Shown: positions 42,645 through 51,053, counted from the stretch's first letter. The stretch is DNA of 64,000 nucleotides from Oscillospiraceae bacterium (GCA_017465665.1 JAFTVU010000002.1:1-64000); one strand, 5' to 3'. The notes: generated from the sequence alone by a model not told the origin. Numbers and translations: made by a program.

Positions 42645-43106
42645 AAAAACAGCTTATTTCAATTGCTGACGCAATTGCGCTGTTTTTATTGAACGGCGGG
42701 GAGGTCGGCGTTGCCGACAGCTGCTGACGCAGCTAACAAACGCTGACGCGTTTGCACTCCTGGTATAATTAACAGCCTATTTCAATTGCTCACGCAATTG
42801 CGCTGTTTTTATTGAACGGCGGGGAGGTCGGCGTTGCCGACGGCTGCTGGCGCAGCTAACAAACGCTGACGCGTTTGCTCTCCTGGTATAATTAACAGCC
42901 TATTTCAATTGCTGACGCAATTGCGCTGTTTTTATTGAACGGCGGGGAGGTCGGCGTTGCCGACAGCTGCTGACGCAGCTAACAAACGCTGACGCGTTTG
43001 CTCTCCTGGTATAATAAACAGCTTATTTCAATTGATAACGCCATTTGTTGTTTTTTGTTGAATGGCGGCAAACGTAGTGGTTTTTCGGTGCAAAATCGTG
43101 ATCGCC
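42636..43106. repeat. Tandem array of about 123-bp units built from palindromes
   Basis: Units begin at 42636, 42761, 42884 and 43007 (the last diverged), each starting TGGTATAAT. Every full unit holds four palindromes: CAATTGC-TGAC-GCAATTG enclosed by AACAG/CTGTT and followed by TTTTTATT (terminator-like), GTCGGC-GTT-GCCGAC, AGCTGC-TGAC-GCAGCT, and AAACGC-TGAC-GCGTTT. Three of the four share the core GCTGACGC inside different stems. Unit 2 carries two loop changes (TCAC, TGGC). The array fills the gap between the NlpC-like gene and phoH and has no coding potential. It may be a REP-like element, a regulatory RNA or a transcript-thinning leader for phoH. Confidence 0.9.
43067..43106. repeat. 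Dispersed double-hairpin element, copy 2
   Basis: GGCAAACG...TAGTGGTTTTTC...GCAAAATCGTGATCGCC is a diverged copy of the element at 8412-8454. It forms the 3' end of the palindrome array, directly before phoH. Confidence 0.5.
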
Positions 43107-43136
43107 TGTGATCACACAAACAGGAAAGGAATCTGA

Positions 43137-44123
43137 ATGGCAGAAGTAACTATAAATATGGAAAGCATGGAGCAGCTTCATGCTGTTTTCGGTGATTTCG
43201 ACAGCAACGTAAATCTGATACAGAAAGCATTCGATGTAACGATATTCAGTCGTGGCAGCGATATCAAAATAACAGGCGAGGAGCATGCAGTTTCCCGCGC
43301 GGAAAAGGCTATGCAGTCGCTTTCCAAGCTGTATTTCAAGGGCGAGGCTCTGAACGAGCAGTCAGTGCGCTATGTCATCTCAATGGTGAATGACGGCACG
43401 GAGAACGAGGTTGAAACGATATCCTCCGACTGCGTATGCGTGAGCTATTCGGGCAAGCCCATCAAGCCTAAGACTCTGGGTCAGAAGAAATACTGCGATA
43501 TGATAAGAAAGAACACCATAACCTTTGGTGTCGGCCCTGCGGGTACGGGTAAGACCTATCTTGCCGTTGCGCTGGCTGTAAGTGCGTTCAAGGCACATGA
43601 GATACAGCGTATCATCCTGACGCGCCCTGCGGTTGAAGCAGGCGAGAAGCTGGGCTTTCTCCCGGGCGACCTCCAGAACAAGGTAGATCCTTATCTTCGC
43701 CCATTGTACGACGCTCTGTTTGAGATGTTCGGTCAGGAGGCGTTCAACCGTCATCTGGAGCGCGGCTCTATCGAGGTAGCGCCGCTTGCGTACATGCGCG
43801 GACGTACTCTGGACGACAGCTTCATCATCCTTGATGAAGCACAGAACACCACCCGCGAGCAGATGAAGATGTTCCTGACGCGTCTTGGCTTCAACAGCAA
43901 GATGGTCATCACAGGTGATATCACACAGATAGATCTGCCTGAGAGCACCCGTTCAGGTCTGGTGGAGGCGCTCAAGGTGCTGAAGAATGTGGATGATATA
44001 GCACAGAACCGCTTCAGTGACAAGGATGTAGTCCGCCATAAGCTGGTTCAGGATATCGTCAAGGCATACGAAAGCTACAGCGGACAGGATACCCGGCAGA
44101 AAAAAGACTTCAACAGGAGATAA
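43137..44123 (+). CDS. phoH: PhoH family ATPase
   Basis: 328 residues, the usual size. An N-terminal KH-like part (to about 80) with RGSDIKITGEEHAV is followed by the PhoH P-loop domain. Walker A is GPAGTGKTYLA, then LTRPAVEAGEKLGFLPGDLQNKVDPYLRPLYDAL, Walker B is FIILDEAQNTT, and SKMVITGDITQIDLP follows. It is a cytoplasmic ATPase linked to RNA metabolism and often paired with YbeY, as here (3-base gap). AGGAAAGGAA precedes the ATG. Its leader contains the palindrome array. Confidence 0.95.
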   Translation: MAEVTINMESMEQLHAVFGDFDSNVNLIQKAFDVTIFSRGSDIKITGEEHAVSRAEKAMQSLSKLYFKGEALNEQSVRYVISMVNDGTENEVETISSDCVCVSYSGKPIKPKTLGQKKYCDMIRKNTITFGVGPAGTGKTYLAVALAVSAFKAHEIQRIILTRPAVEAGEKLGFLPGDLQNKVDPYLRPLYDALFEMFGQEAFNRHLERGSIEVAPLAYMRGRTLDDSFIILDEAQNTTREQMKMFLTRLGFNSKMVITGDITQIDLPESTRSGLVEALKVLKNVDDIAQNRFSDKDVVRHKLVQDIVKAYESYSGQDTRQKKDFNRR

Positions 44124-44126
44124 GAC

Positions 44127-44606
44127 ATGAAGATTGAGATATTTCTCAGCGATGAGCAGGAGAAGCTTACGCCTCCCGAGGATATGGAGCAGCTTATTGA
44201 AATGTGCACCCGTGCAGCCCTTGAAGAGGAGCAGATAGATGAGGATGCTCAGGTCTCAGTAACACTGGTGGATAACGAAGCTATACGGGAGATAAACAAC
44301 GAGCACCGTGGTATTGATAAGGCGACAGATGTGCTTTCGTTCCCTCTCGGAGATGAGGACAGCTTTGACACAGACCCCGAAACAGGCGCGATACTGCTTG
44401 GTGATATCATGATATCTCTGGAGCGTGCAAAGGAGCAGGCTGAGGAGTACGGTCATTCCTACCGCCGCGAGGTGGCGTTTCTTATAACGCATTCGCTGTT
44501 CCATCTGCTGGGTTACGATCATGTAGACAGCGAGGAGGACGAAAAGCTGATGTTCGGCAAGCAGGATAAGGTACTTGAAAAGCTTGGTATCACCCGCGAG
44601 GCATGA
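44127..44606 (+). CDS. ybeY: Endoribonuclease YbeY
   Basis: 159 residues, the family length. The zinc site H122-x3-H126-x5-H132 (LITHSLFHLLGYDH) and the N-terminal half with DKATDVLSFPL are diagnostic. YbeY takes part in 16S rRNA 3' maturation and ribosome quality control. It begins 3 bases after phoH and ends 1 base before dgkA, the standard phoH-ybeY-dgkA order of Firmicutes. Expected followers cdd and era are not here. Confidence 0.96.
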   Translation: MKIEIFLSDEQEKLTPPEDMEQLIEMCTRAALEEEQIDEDAQVSVTLVDNEAIREINNEHRGIDKATDVLSFPLGDEDSFDTDPETGAILLGDIMISLERAKEQAEEYGHSYRREVAFLITHSLFHLLGYDHVDSEEDEKLMFGKQDKVLEKLGITREA

Positions 44607-44607
44607 T

Positions 44608-45078
44608 ATGAAAAAGTTTCTGAAAGGCTTTGTTTATGCAGGTCGTGGCTTTGTGTGCTGCCTTAAGGAGCGTAATTTTCGCTTTCATCTGTGTGCTGCG
44701 GCATTTGTGATATTTGTTGCGGTTGGTTTTTATGAGCTTTCCCGTAGCGAATGGGCGGTGCTGCTGCTTACTATCGGTGCAGTTCCTGCTTTTGAGGCTG
44801 TGAACACCGCTCTTGAACAGCTCTGCGACAGAGTGGATAAGGAGCATAATGAGCTTATCCGCTGCTGTAAGGATTGCTCTGCGGCGGCTGTACTGATAGC
44901 GGCAATAGCGGCAGTTGGTGTAGGAATAGCGCTTTTCGGAGATGCTGAGAAGCTCCGCGCGATGCTGCGATACTTCTTCTGCGATGCTCTGCACGCTGTA
45001 TTATTGTTGCTTGCACTTGCGGGTGCAGCGATGGTGGTATTTATTCCCGAAAGAAATAACAAAAAGGACGGTAAATAA
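44608..45078 (+). CDS. dgkA: Diacylglycerol/undecaprenol kinase family protein
   Basis: 156 residues; ATG at 44608 directly after the ybeY stop. Conserved residues are visible: the ERNFRFH segment (21-27), and E63-x2-N66-T67-x2-E70-x3-D74 (FEAVNTALEQLCD). K88-D89 (CCKDCSAAAVL) follows. Three family helices are clear, and an extra C-terminal helix (about 120-148) replaces the PAP2 or short end of other members. In Gram-positives this enzyme phosphorylates undecaprenol for cell wall synthesis. The stop codon sits inside the following terminator stem. Confidence 0.9.
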   Translation: MKKFLKGFVYAGRGFVCCLKERNFRFHLCAAAFVIFVAVGFYELSRSEWAVLLLTIGAVPAFEAVNTALEQLCDRVDKEHNELIRCCKDCSAAAVLIAAIAAVGVGIALFGDAEKLRAMLRYFFCDALHAVLLLLALAGAAMVVFIPERNNKKDGK

Positions 45079-45091
45079 CTTGCCGTCCTTT
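45063..45091. terminator. Bidirectional terminator between dgkA and carD
   Basis: AAAGGACGG (45063-45071) pairs with CCGTCCTTT (45083-45091), A-rich left and T-rich right. It overlaps the end of dgkA. Confidence 0.82.
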
Positions 45092-45097
45092 ATTATA

Positions 45098-45604
45098 TTA
45101 TTCTGTTTTTCCAAGCTGCGCCGAGATGTATTTTGCCACTTCGTTCTGAGGGATTCCCAGCACGAAAGAAAACTCGTGGTCAATAAGAGCCTCGGCGGCT
45201 TTCATTGCCTTTTCATCAGCGGCAAGCAGCTTTTTGCCCTGCGCCAGGCGCTCCTGCTTTTCCAGATACAGCGAATGCAGCATACTGATGATGCGGCGAT
45301 GATCGCCGCTGTTCAGGATCTCGTTGAATACATCCTTGCGGTGGTCTTCATTGTTGCCCCAGTCAGGCTGTTCGCCTTTCATACCGTCGATAAGCTGATG
45401 TATCTCATCCTTTGTGAGCAGGCGTCTCAGCTTTGCCTCGGCAAACTCTCTTGGCACATAATATCTGGCGCTGCCGCCGTCCGCAGGGACGAGCACGCAG
45501 TATTCCTTGCTTGTTACGTTATCGAAGCTTTTGTTTTCAAAGCCCTCTATCCTGCATATCTCAGTGGAACGATATATGACGAAATTTCCTGTCTGAAGCT
45601 CCAT
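45098..45604 (-). CDS. CarD family transcriptional regulator
   Basis: 168 residues. The N-terminal CarD/TRCF RNA-polymerase-interacting domain (about 1-60) starts MELQTGNFVIYRSTEICRIEGF, and a helical C-terminal domain (about 65-165) follows. The size equals CdnL/CarD regulators, which bind the RNA polymerase beta subunit and stabilise open promoter complexes, often at rRNA promoters. CGGAGGTAAT precedes the ATG. Its promoter lies at 45674-45702. Confidence 0.9.
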   Translation of the reverse strand: MELQTGNFVIYRSTEICRIEGFENKSFDNVTSKEYCVLVPADGGSARYYVPREFAEAKLRRLLTKDEIHQLIDGMKGEQPDWGNNEDHRKDVFNEILNSGDHRRIISMLHSLYLEKQERLAQGKKLLAADEKAMKAAEALIDHEFSFVLGIPQNEVAKYISAQLGKTE

Positions 45605-45673
45605 ATTACCTCCGTTTTCCCTGTCCCGAAAGGAACTCCGCGCATTATGAGCGCATTTTGTGTCATTATATTA

Positions 45674-45702
45674 ATTTTACCACATCAGCAGATCGTTTTC
45701 AA
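45674..45702 (-). promoter_or_regulatory. Promoter of carD
   Basis: Minus strand TTGAAA (45697-45702), 17 bases, TAAAAT (45674-45679), 70 bases upstream of the ATG. Confidence 0.7.
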
Positions 45703-45752
45703 AGGCAATTATCCACAAGAATTTCTGAAGAATATCTGTCCATAATGAACAA

Positions 45753-45784
45753 AACCGCCGCTCGGTATCCTCCGAACGGCGGTT
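45753..45784 (-). terminator. Terminator of the 23-codon gene
   Basis: AACCGCCG + TCGG (45753-45765) pairs with CCGA + CGGCGGTT (45772-45784) with one C/A mismatch. On the minus strand GGCGGTTTTGTT follows, so it ends leftward transcripts. Confidence 0.8.
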
Positions 45785-45801
45785 GATATTATGTCACACG
45801 A

Positions 45802-45873
45802 TTACGCGCAAAGACTGCGAAGCCACTCACAAAGAGCACTGAAGTCACAGCAGAATGTAAAGAAATTGCACAT
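45802..45873 (-). CDS. Cysteine-rich microprotein of 23 residues
   Basis: An ATG at 45873 lies 9 bases after a perfect AGGAGG (45883-45888, minus strand) and opens 23 codons ending in TAA. The peptide begins MCNFFTFCCDF and ends WLRSLCA; it has five cysteines (2, 8, 9, 15, 22), four Phe and one Trp, so it is short, hydrophobic and possibly membrane- or metal-associated. It has its own consensus promoter (45934-45962), a leader hairpin and its own terminator, making a unit of about 175 bases. I do not recognise the family. It could also be a leader peptide, but no gene follows before the terminator. Confidence 0.65.
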   Translation of the reverse strand: MCNFFTFCCDFSALCEWLRSLCA

Positions 45874-45898
45874 TATGTTGAACCTCCTCTTTTTATTT

Positions 45899-45925
45899 CC
45901 CGAGGCTTACCGGTACTCCCTCGGG
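45899..45925 (-). promoter_or_regulatory. Leader hairpin of the 23-codon gene
   Basis: CCCGAGG (45899-45905) pairs with CCTCGGG (45919-45925), with an ACCGGT palindrome in the loop. It lies between the promoter and the ribosome binding site and could control translation or stability. Confidence 0.6.
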
Positions 45926-45933
45926 ATGCTTTA

Positions 45934-45962
45934 ATTATACCATGCTGTGCGCTTTGTTTCAA
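45934..45962 (-). promoter_or_regulatory. Promoter of the 23-codon gene
   Basis: Minus strand TTGAAA (45957-45962), 17 bases, TATAAT (45934-45939). Confidence 0.78.
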
Positions 45963-46053
45963 TGCAAAAATATAACCAGCACAGGGGCTTTTTTCATCTG
46001 TTTGCAACCTTTTCCGCGCCCATCCCGTATTATATATTAGAAGCATTTTCCTC

Positions 46054-46082
46054 TTGACAGTAATAGGATAAAATGCTACAAT
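46054..46082 (+). promoter_or_regulatory. Promoter of the M23 peptidase gene
   Basis: TTGACA (46054-46059), 17 bases, TACAAT (46077-46082), 53 bases before the ATG. Confidence 0.8.
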
Positions 46083-46134
46083 ATTATATAGATTTATTCG
46101 TTCTACGGCAATATTCATTCAGAAAGGATAAAAA

Positions 46135-47484
46135 ATGGGGAAGATAAATAAGAAGCTGCATAAGCTGGGCAGAGTTGCTCTGGCGTGCGTTGTTGCATTC
46201 AGTGCGATGATCGCTCCCAATCTGTCTGTGAACACTCTGGCTACCACCACAGCGGATTTCGATCAGCTGATAGCTGAATACGAAAAGAAAGCGGAGGATG
46301 CCAGAAAGGATATCGAAAAGCTGGAAAGTGAGATCGACGGTCTTACAGGCGATCTTGCGGAGAATGAGGACGCAATAGCGCTCATAGAAGAACAGATATC
46401 CAATTACGAGAATGAGATAGAGAATTACGGCAACCTTATCACCACAACACAGCAGAAGATCTCCACTAAGGAGCAGGAGCTGCGTGAAAAGGATCTTGAA
46501 ATATATGATAAGGAAATAGCTATCGAACAGACCCGCGCCGAGATAGTGCGCCTTGAGGAGGAGAATGACGCCAATCTCAAGAAGTTCGCAAAGCTTATCC
46601 GTGCGCTTTATATGAATGACGCAAGCGACAGTATGCCCGTTCTCAACGGCTCTGATGATTGGTATGATTTCTTTGTTTATGTGGATGTGGTACAGAGCAT
46701 CGGCGAGCAGAACATGGATTTCATGAACGCTCTGCTGGATGATATCCATTCCTGTGAGGATATGATACAGCAGCTGAATGACGATATCGCTCAGCTGAAT
46801 GACGACAAGGCGGAGCTTCAGGATGAGAAGATCGCTCTCGAAAAGGAGATGGCTGATCTTGAGGCAAAGAAGATAGAGGTACAGGGCGTTGCGGATGAAA
46901 GCTACACCCAGATGGAGAAGTACGCCCAGTACAGCGACAATCTTGAATGGCAGATCTATTCCAAGCGCAGCAAGGCAGACGATTATGCCAAGGATATCGA
47001 GGAGACGAATGATATCCTTGAGCAGCTTATCAGCGAAAGGCAGAAAGCCCTTGCAGGCGGCTATGATTACAGCTCGGACGGCTTCAGATGGCCGCTGGAT
47101 ATCAAGTACCAGTACATAACCACCTATTTCGGCTATGACGCATGGCGCGGTGGCAGCCACTATGGAATAGATGTCGGAAATGCGGGCATCGGCGGTGCGA
47201 ATATCTATGCGGCGCAGAGCGGTGTGGTCATCACAGCATATAATGATGACGGCTGGCATGGCGGTTACGGAAACTATGTAGTTATCGATCACGGCGGCGG
47301 GCTTTCCACACTGTATGCTCATTGCTATTCCACTATAGTGACAGAGGGTCAGTATGTTGAAAAGGGCGATGTTATCGGCTATGTTGGTACAACAGGCTGG
47401 TCCACAGGTAATCACCTGCACTTTGAGACCCGTGTGAACGGCGTTGCATACGATCCGTTTGGTTACTCCTATACTTATGTATAA
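46135..47484 (+). CDS. Secreted M23 (LytM) peptidase with coiled-coil N-terminus
   Basis: 449 residues. A signal peptide (about 1-36) is followed by a long coiled coil (about 40-310, Glu/Lys/Ile/Leu heptads) as in EnvC, CwlO and PcsB-like proteins. The C-terminal M23 domain has zinc ligands and catalytic motifs GGSHYGIDVG, TLYAHC and GNHLHFETR (H-x-H). All metal ligands are present, so an active peptidoglycan endopeptidase, controlled by its coiled coil, is expected at the division site or cell wall. AGAAAGGA precedes the ATG and a terminator follows the stop. Confidence 0.92.
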   Translation: MGKINKKLHKLGRVALACVVAFSAMIAPNLSVNTLATTTADFDQLIAEYEKKAEDARKDIEKLESEIDGLTGDLAENEDAIALIEEQISNYENEIENYGNLITTTQQKISTKEQELREKDLEIYDKEIAIEQTRAEIVRLEEENDANLKKFAKLIRALYMNDASDSMPVLNGSDDWYDFFVYVDVVQSIGEQNMDFMNALLDDIHSCEDMIQQLNDDIAQLNDDKAELQDEKIALEKEMADLEAKKIEVQGVADESYTQMEKYAQYSDNLEWQIYSKRSKADDYAKDIEETNDILEQLISERQKALAGGYDYSSDGFRWPLDIKYQYITTYFGYDAWRGGSHYGIDVGNAGIGGANIYAAQSGVVITAYNDDGWHGGYGNYVVIDHGGGLSTLYAHCYSTIVTEGQYVEKGDVIGYVGTTGWSTGNHLHFETRVNGVAYDPFGYSYTYV

Positions 47485-47491
47485 TACATAT

Positions 47492-47516
47492 GAGCTTCCC
47501 GTTTTGCGGGAGGCTC
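47492..47516 (+). terminator. Terminator after the M23 peptidase gene
   Basis: GAGCTTCCCG (47492-47501) pairs with CGGGAGGCTC (47507-47516, one T-G pair), followed by TTTT. Confidence 0.82.
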
Positions 47517-47601
47517 TTTTATATGGATAAAGTGTCCCGTTTTGTACTTGCATTATACTGATAGATATGCTACAATATCCACACGAAAGCGAGGTGCGGT
47601 C

Positions 47602-48333
47602 ATGAAGTATATCGAAGCTGTAAGGCTGGAAAAGCCGATAGGTAAAGGCTCATATCTTAACGATATACCTGCCATCCAATGGCTGAGGGATACCTACGAG
47701 CTGCCATTCAGCAAGCCTGTTACGTTTTTTGTGGGCGAGAACGGCACGGGAAAATCCACATTGCTTGAGGGAATTGCGGTAGCCTGCGGCTTCAATCCCG
47801 AGGGCGGCGGCAGGAATTTCAGCTTCAGCACCAGCGATACACATTCTGAGCTGTGCGAGCTGCTGACGATATCCCGAAGCGCATATTTCCGTGACAGCTT
47901 CTTTCTCAGAGCGGAGAGCGTCTACAACACCGCAACACACATAGAGGAGATGGACAAGCTGCCTTTCGGCCCGAAAGCGTCGGAAAGCTACGGCGGCTCG
48001 CTGCACCTGAAGTCCCACGGTGAGAGCTTTATGGCGATAATCGAGAAACGCCTCGGCGGCAACGGGCTGTATATCTTTGATGAGCCCGAAGCGGCGTTGT
48101 CACCGTCACGTCAGCTGGAGCTGCTGGGGCACATCAGACGTCTGGAGCAGGTAAATTCACAGCTCATCATTGCAACACATTCTCCCATATTGATGGCATA
48201 TCCGAATGCTGAGATACTGCGCTTTTCGGATGATGGCATAGCGCCTGTTTCATATAAGCAGACGGAGCATTATCAGATAACAAAGCAGTTTCTGGACGCT
48301 CCCGAACGTATGCTGAAGCTGATATTCGACTGA
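47602..48333 (+). CDS. AAA family ATPase (COG3910-like)
   Basis: 243 residues; ATG at 47602 with GAGGTGCGG upstream. Walker A is G45-E-N-G-T-G-K51-S-T, an ABC-like signature region follows (LKSHGESF), and Walker B is LYIFDEPEAALS with a late His switch (IIATHSPIL). These are features of the small ABC/SMC-like ATPases of COG3910, found as single genes in many bacteria, sometimes next to defence systems or phages. No partner gene is adjacent here; secG and rnr follow. Role unknown. Confidence 0.86.
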   Translation: MKYIEAVRLEKPIGKGSYLNDIPAIQWLRDTYELPFSKPVTFFVGENGTGKSTLLEGIAVACGFNPEGGGRNFSFSTSDTHSELCELLTISRSAYFRDSFFLRAESVYNTATHIEEMDKLPFGPKASESYGGSLHLKSHGESFMAIIEKRLGGNGLYIFDEPEAALSPSRQLELLGHIRRLEQVNSQLIIATHSPILMAYPNAEILRFSDDGIAPVSYKQTEHYQITKQFLDAPERMLKLIFD

Positions 48334-48369
48334 TGTTCGTGGCTTTTAAGAAAATTTTTCAAAAAACTA

Positions 48370-48398
48370 TTGCATTTTCTTGATCAGTATGCTATAAT
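48370..48398 (+). promoter_or_regulatory. Promoter of secG
   Basis: TTGCAT (48370-48375), 17 bases, TATAAT (48393-48398), 75 bases before secG. Confidence 0.75.
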
Positions 48399-48472
48399 AT
48401 CAAGGTATGATATCACTTGTGCCCTTTTTTAGGCGCATAAATATAAATAAGTTTTTTGGAGGATAAAATAAT

Positions 48473-48841
48473 ATGGGAATTTTTGAAATAATCAGCGCTA
48501 TCGCTCTGATACTCGCGTGCGTTGTTATCGTTATCGTTGTACTTATGCAGAACGGAAACACCGGTATGTCTCAGGCGATCAGCGGTACAAGCGCAGACAG
48601 CTTCTATCAGAAGAACTCCGGCAGAACAAAGGAAGCAAAGCTGAACAGAGCGTGCACAGTTGCGGCTGTTATCTTCTTCGTTCTTGCGCTTGCTGTAAAC
48701 ATCATCAACGTGCACTTTGGAAAGGCTGCGGAGGACGAAGGCTCCGATATCCCTACAAGCTCCGTTGTTGATACTGTTGTAACAGACGAGGCTGACATAA
48801 CAGTTACAGTTGAGGCTTCCACTGCTGAGGCTGCTGAATAA
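48473..48841 (+). CDS. secG: Preprotein translocase subunit SecG
   Basis: 122 residues. Two membrane helices (about 5-25 and 60-80) with the cytoplasmic loop MQNGNTGMSQAISG between them are the SecG signature. It is an auxiliary part of the SecYEG channel. The acidic, Thr/Ser/Glu-rich C-terminal tail (about 85-122) is longer than usual. TTGGAGGA precedes the ATG. The secG-rnr order is standard in Firmicutes, though a terminator stands between them here. Confidence 0.93.
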   Translation: MGIFEIISAIALILACVVIVIVVLMQNGNTGMSQAISGTSADSFYQKNSGRTKEAKLNRACTVAAVIFFVLALAVNIINVHFGKAAEDEGSDIPTSSVVDTVVTDEADITVTVEASTAEAAE

Positions 48842-48849
48842 AAACACAA

Positions 48850-48867
48850 ACAGACCTTCGGGTCTGT
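48850..48867 (+). terminator. Terminator after secG
   Basis: ACAGACC (48850-48856), tetraloop TTCG, GGTCTGT (48861-48867), then TTTTT. Confidence 0.92.
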
Positions 48868-48941
48868 TTTTTGTTTAGTTGTATTTATCTGAACTATAGG
48901 ACAGAATATATGTAATGAGTATGAATGAAAGGAATGATAGA

Positions 48942-51053
48942 ATGAACAGCTTTAAGATATCTGTTTTGGCGGAGCTTTACGGCGCAGGTGCAAAGGGTCT
49001 GACGGTAAAAGCGCTTGCTTCTAGGCTTGGCATAACAAAAAAGGGAATGAAGAAGCTGGATACAGCTTTGAAGGAAATGAAGCGTCACGGCGATATCACC
49101 ATTAAAAAGGATATGCTGTGGCTGAGAAATTCGGGTGCTTATTTTGAGGCTACCATTACCCGTGTAACTCCGCGTTCGGGCTTTATGACAGCAAATGATG
49201 TGCCCGTTGAATATTTCGTGCGTGGCCGTGATATGATGGGCGCGATACCGGGGGATATCGTCCTTGCAAAGAAGATAGCAGATGCGGACGAGTATAACCG
49301 TTCGCCAGTTGCGGTGGTCATGGCTGTGCTTCAGGAAAGCGATATGCTGCTGACAGGCGTTATCGTCCCCGCAGGTAACAAGCTGATGGTGCTTCCCGAT
49401 AAGCTGTGTGATGAGCCGCTGGTTATATCCAAGACGGGCAAGAATCTCCTGCACGTGGGTGATAAGGTGGTATTTGCCATCAAGAAAAGAGGAGACCGCC
49501 ATTTTGACCACACGGTCACTATCGTGGGAGGCTTCGGCTCCTGTGAGAATGCCAAGGCGGGCGCACAGGCATATATGCTGGCGAACGGTCTGCATACAGA
49601 GTTTCCCGAGCCTGTGCTGCTCGAAGCTAACCGCATAGATATAGATGAGCCTGATGAGGATGAGGTAAACCGCCGACTTGATCTGCGCGGAGAGCCTATA
49701 TTCACCATAGATGGTGCGGATACCAAGGATATCGATGACGCTATAAGCATAGTAAAGACCGATAAGGGCTACAAGCTGGGCGTGCATATAGCGGATGTAT
49801 CGCATTATGTACGCAAGGGTACAGCTCTTGACGAGGAAGCGTATACACGCGGCACGTCTATCTATTACGCAGATCAGGTAGTGCCGATGCTGCCTAAGCA
49901 GCTCTCCAACGGAATATGCTCGCTCAATCCGCAGGTGGACAGGCTTGCGTTCTCCTGCATGATGGAGGTGAGCCTGCAGGGCAAGCTGATGTCGTACAAG
50001 TTTGCGAAGTCCGTTATCCGCAGCCGCGTAAAGGGCGTGTATGCGGAGGTCAACAAGATACTGGATGGCAGCGCAGATGATGAGATAAAGGCAAAATACG
50101 CGGCGGTTATAGATAAGCTGCCGATAATGCAGGAGCTTGCTGCTATCCTTGAAAAGAACCGTGATAACCGCGGCGCACCTGAGATAGACACTGTGGAAAG
50201 CAAGATAATCACCAATGCAGAGGGTATCTGTATAGATGTCAAGCCACGCGAGCGTGGAGTTTCCGAGAAGATCATCGAGGAGTTCATGCTGATGGCGAAC
50301 AACGCTGCTGCATCTCTTGCCATGAAAGAGAAGATACCTTTCGTGTATCGTGTGCATGAGGCTCCCACGTCTGAAAAGCTGCTTCAGCTTGGTGATACAT
50401 TGACTGCGCTTGGCATAAATCCCGAGGGCATTTCTGAAAAGTCCACAGCGGCGGATCTTTCCAGAGTACTGACAAACAGTGTTGACAGCGAGAAGTACGC
50501 AGTTATAAACCGTATCGTGCTCAGAACGATGATGAAAGCAAAATACAGCGAAGAGCCGCTTGGTCATTACGGTCTGGTAATGCCCGAATACGCACATTTC
50601 ACCTCGCCCATCAGAAGATATTCCGATCTTGCGATACATCGTATCCTGACGGACTATGTATACTCTCTCGATCATGAAAAGCTGTGCAGAAAGTATATGT
50701 CCTTTGCACAGAGCGCAGCACTTCAGGCTTCCAATACAGAGCTTGCCGCAGTACGCTGTGAGCGCGAGTGTGAGAACTTTTACATGGCAGAGTATATGCA
50801 GGAGCACATCGGAGAAGAATACGACGGAATGATATCAGGTGTCAGTGCGGGCGGTATCTATGTGGAGCTCCCGAATACTGTGGAGGGAATGGTGTCTGTT
50901 ACTACACTCCCTGACGGCGACTATGAGGTTGAGCATGGAGTTATCCTCACAGGAGCGTGCGATGGCAGCATATACACTGTGGGAGATAAGGTGCGCGTTA
51001 AGTGTACAAGTGTGAATGTAAACGGCGGCTTTATCGATTTCGAACTTATATGA
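48942..51053 (+). CDS. rnr: Ribonuclease R
   Basis: 703 residues. The ATG at 48942 is chosen because AAAGGA lies 8 bases before it; an in-frame ATG at 48915 has no site. An N-terminal winged-helix part and cold-shock/OB domains precede the RNB catalytic domain. That domain holds IDGADTKDIDDAIS (the metal-binding aspartates), ADVSHYVRKGTALDEEAYTRGTSIYYADQVVPMLP, and YAHFTSPIRRYSDL. A C-terminal S1 domain is followed by a short end without the basic tail of some homologues. It degrades structured RNA from the 3' end. smpB and tmRNA, often next, are not here. Confidence 0.95.
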   Translation: MNSFKISVLAELYGAGAKGLTVKALASRLGITKKGMKKLDTALKEMKRHGDITIKKDMLWLRNSGAYFEATITRVTPRSGFMTANDVPVEYFVRGRDMMGAIPGDIVLAKKIADADEYNRSPVAVVMAVLQESDMLLTGVIVPAGNKLMVLPDKLCDEPLVISKTGKNLLHVGDKVVFAIKKRGDRHFDHTVTIVGGFGSCENAKAGAQAYMLANGLHTEFPEPVLLEANRIDIDEPDEDEVNRRLDLRGEPIFTIDGADTKDIDDAISIVKTDKGYKLGVHIADVSHYVRKGTALDEEAYTRGTSIYYADQVVPMLPKQLSNGICSLNPQVDRLAFSCMMEVSLQGKLMSYKFAKSVIRSRVKGVYAEVNKILDGSADDEIKAKYAAVIDKLPIMQELAAILEKNRDNRGAPEIDTVESKIITNAEGICIDVKPRERGVSEKIIEEFMLMANNAAASLAMKEKIPFVYRVHEAPTSEKLLQLGDTLTALGINPEGISEKSTAADLSRVLTNSVDSEKYAVINRIVLRTMMKAKYSEEPLGHYGLVMPEYAHFTSPIRRYSDLAIHRILTDYVYSLDHEKLCRKYMSFAQSAALQASNTELAAVRCERECENFYMAEYMQEHIGEEYDGMISGVSAGGIYVELPNTVEGMVSVTTLPDGDYEVEHGVILTGACDGSIYTVGDKVRVKCTSVNVNGGFIDFELI

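Noticed and set aside
42636-43106. CRISPR array
   Set aside because: The whole 123-base unit repeats, there are no unique spacers, and no cas genes are nearby.
46084-47553. 489-codon leftward frame opposite the M23 peptidase
   Set aside because: Shadow of a coiled-coil coding sequence; the M23 motifs lie on the plus strand.
48894-50807. 637-codon leftward frame opposite rnr
   Set aside because: Mirror of rnr codon periodicity; RNase R motifs on the other strand are decisive.
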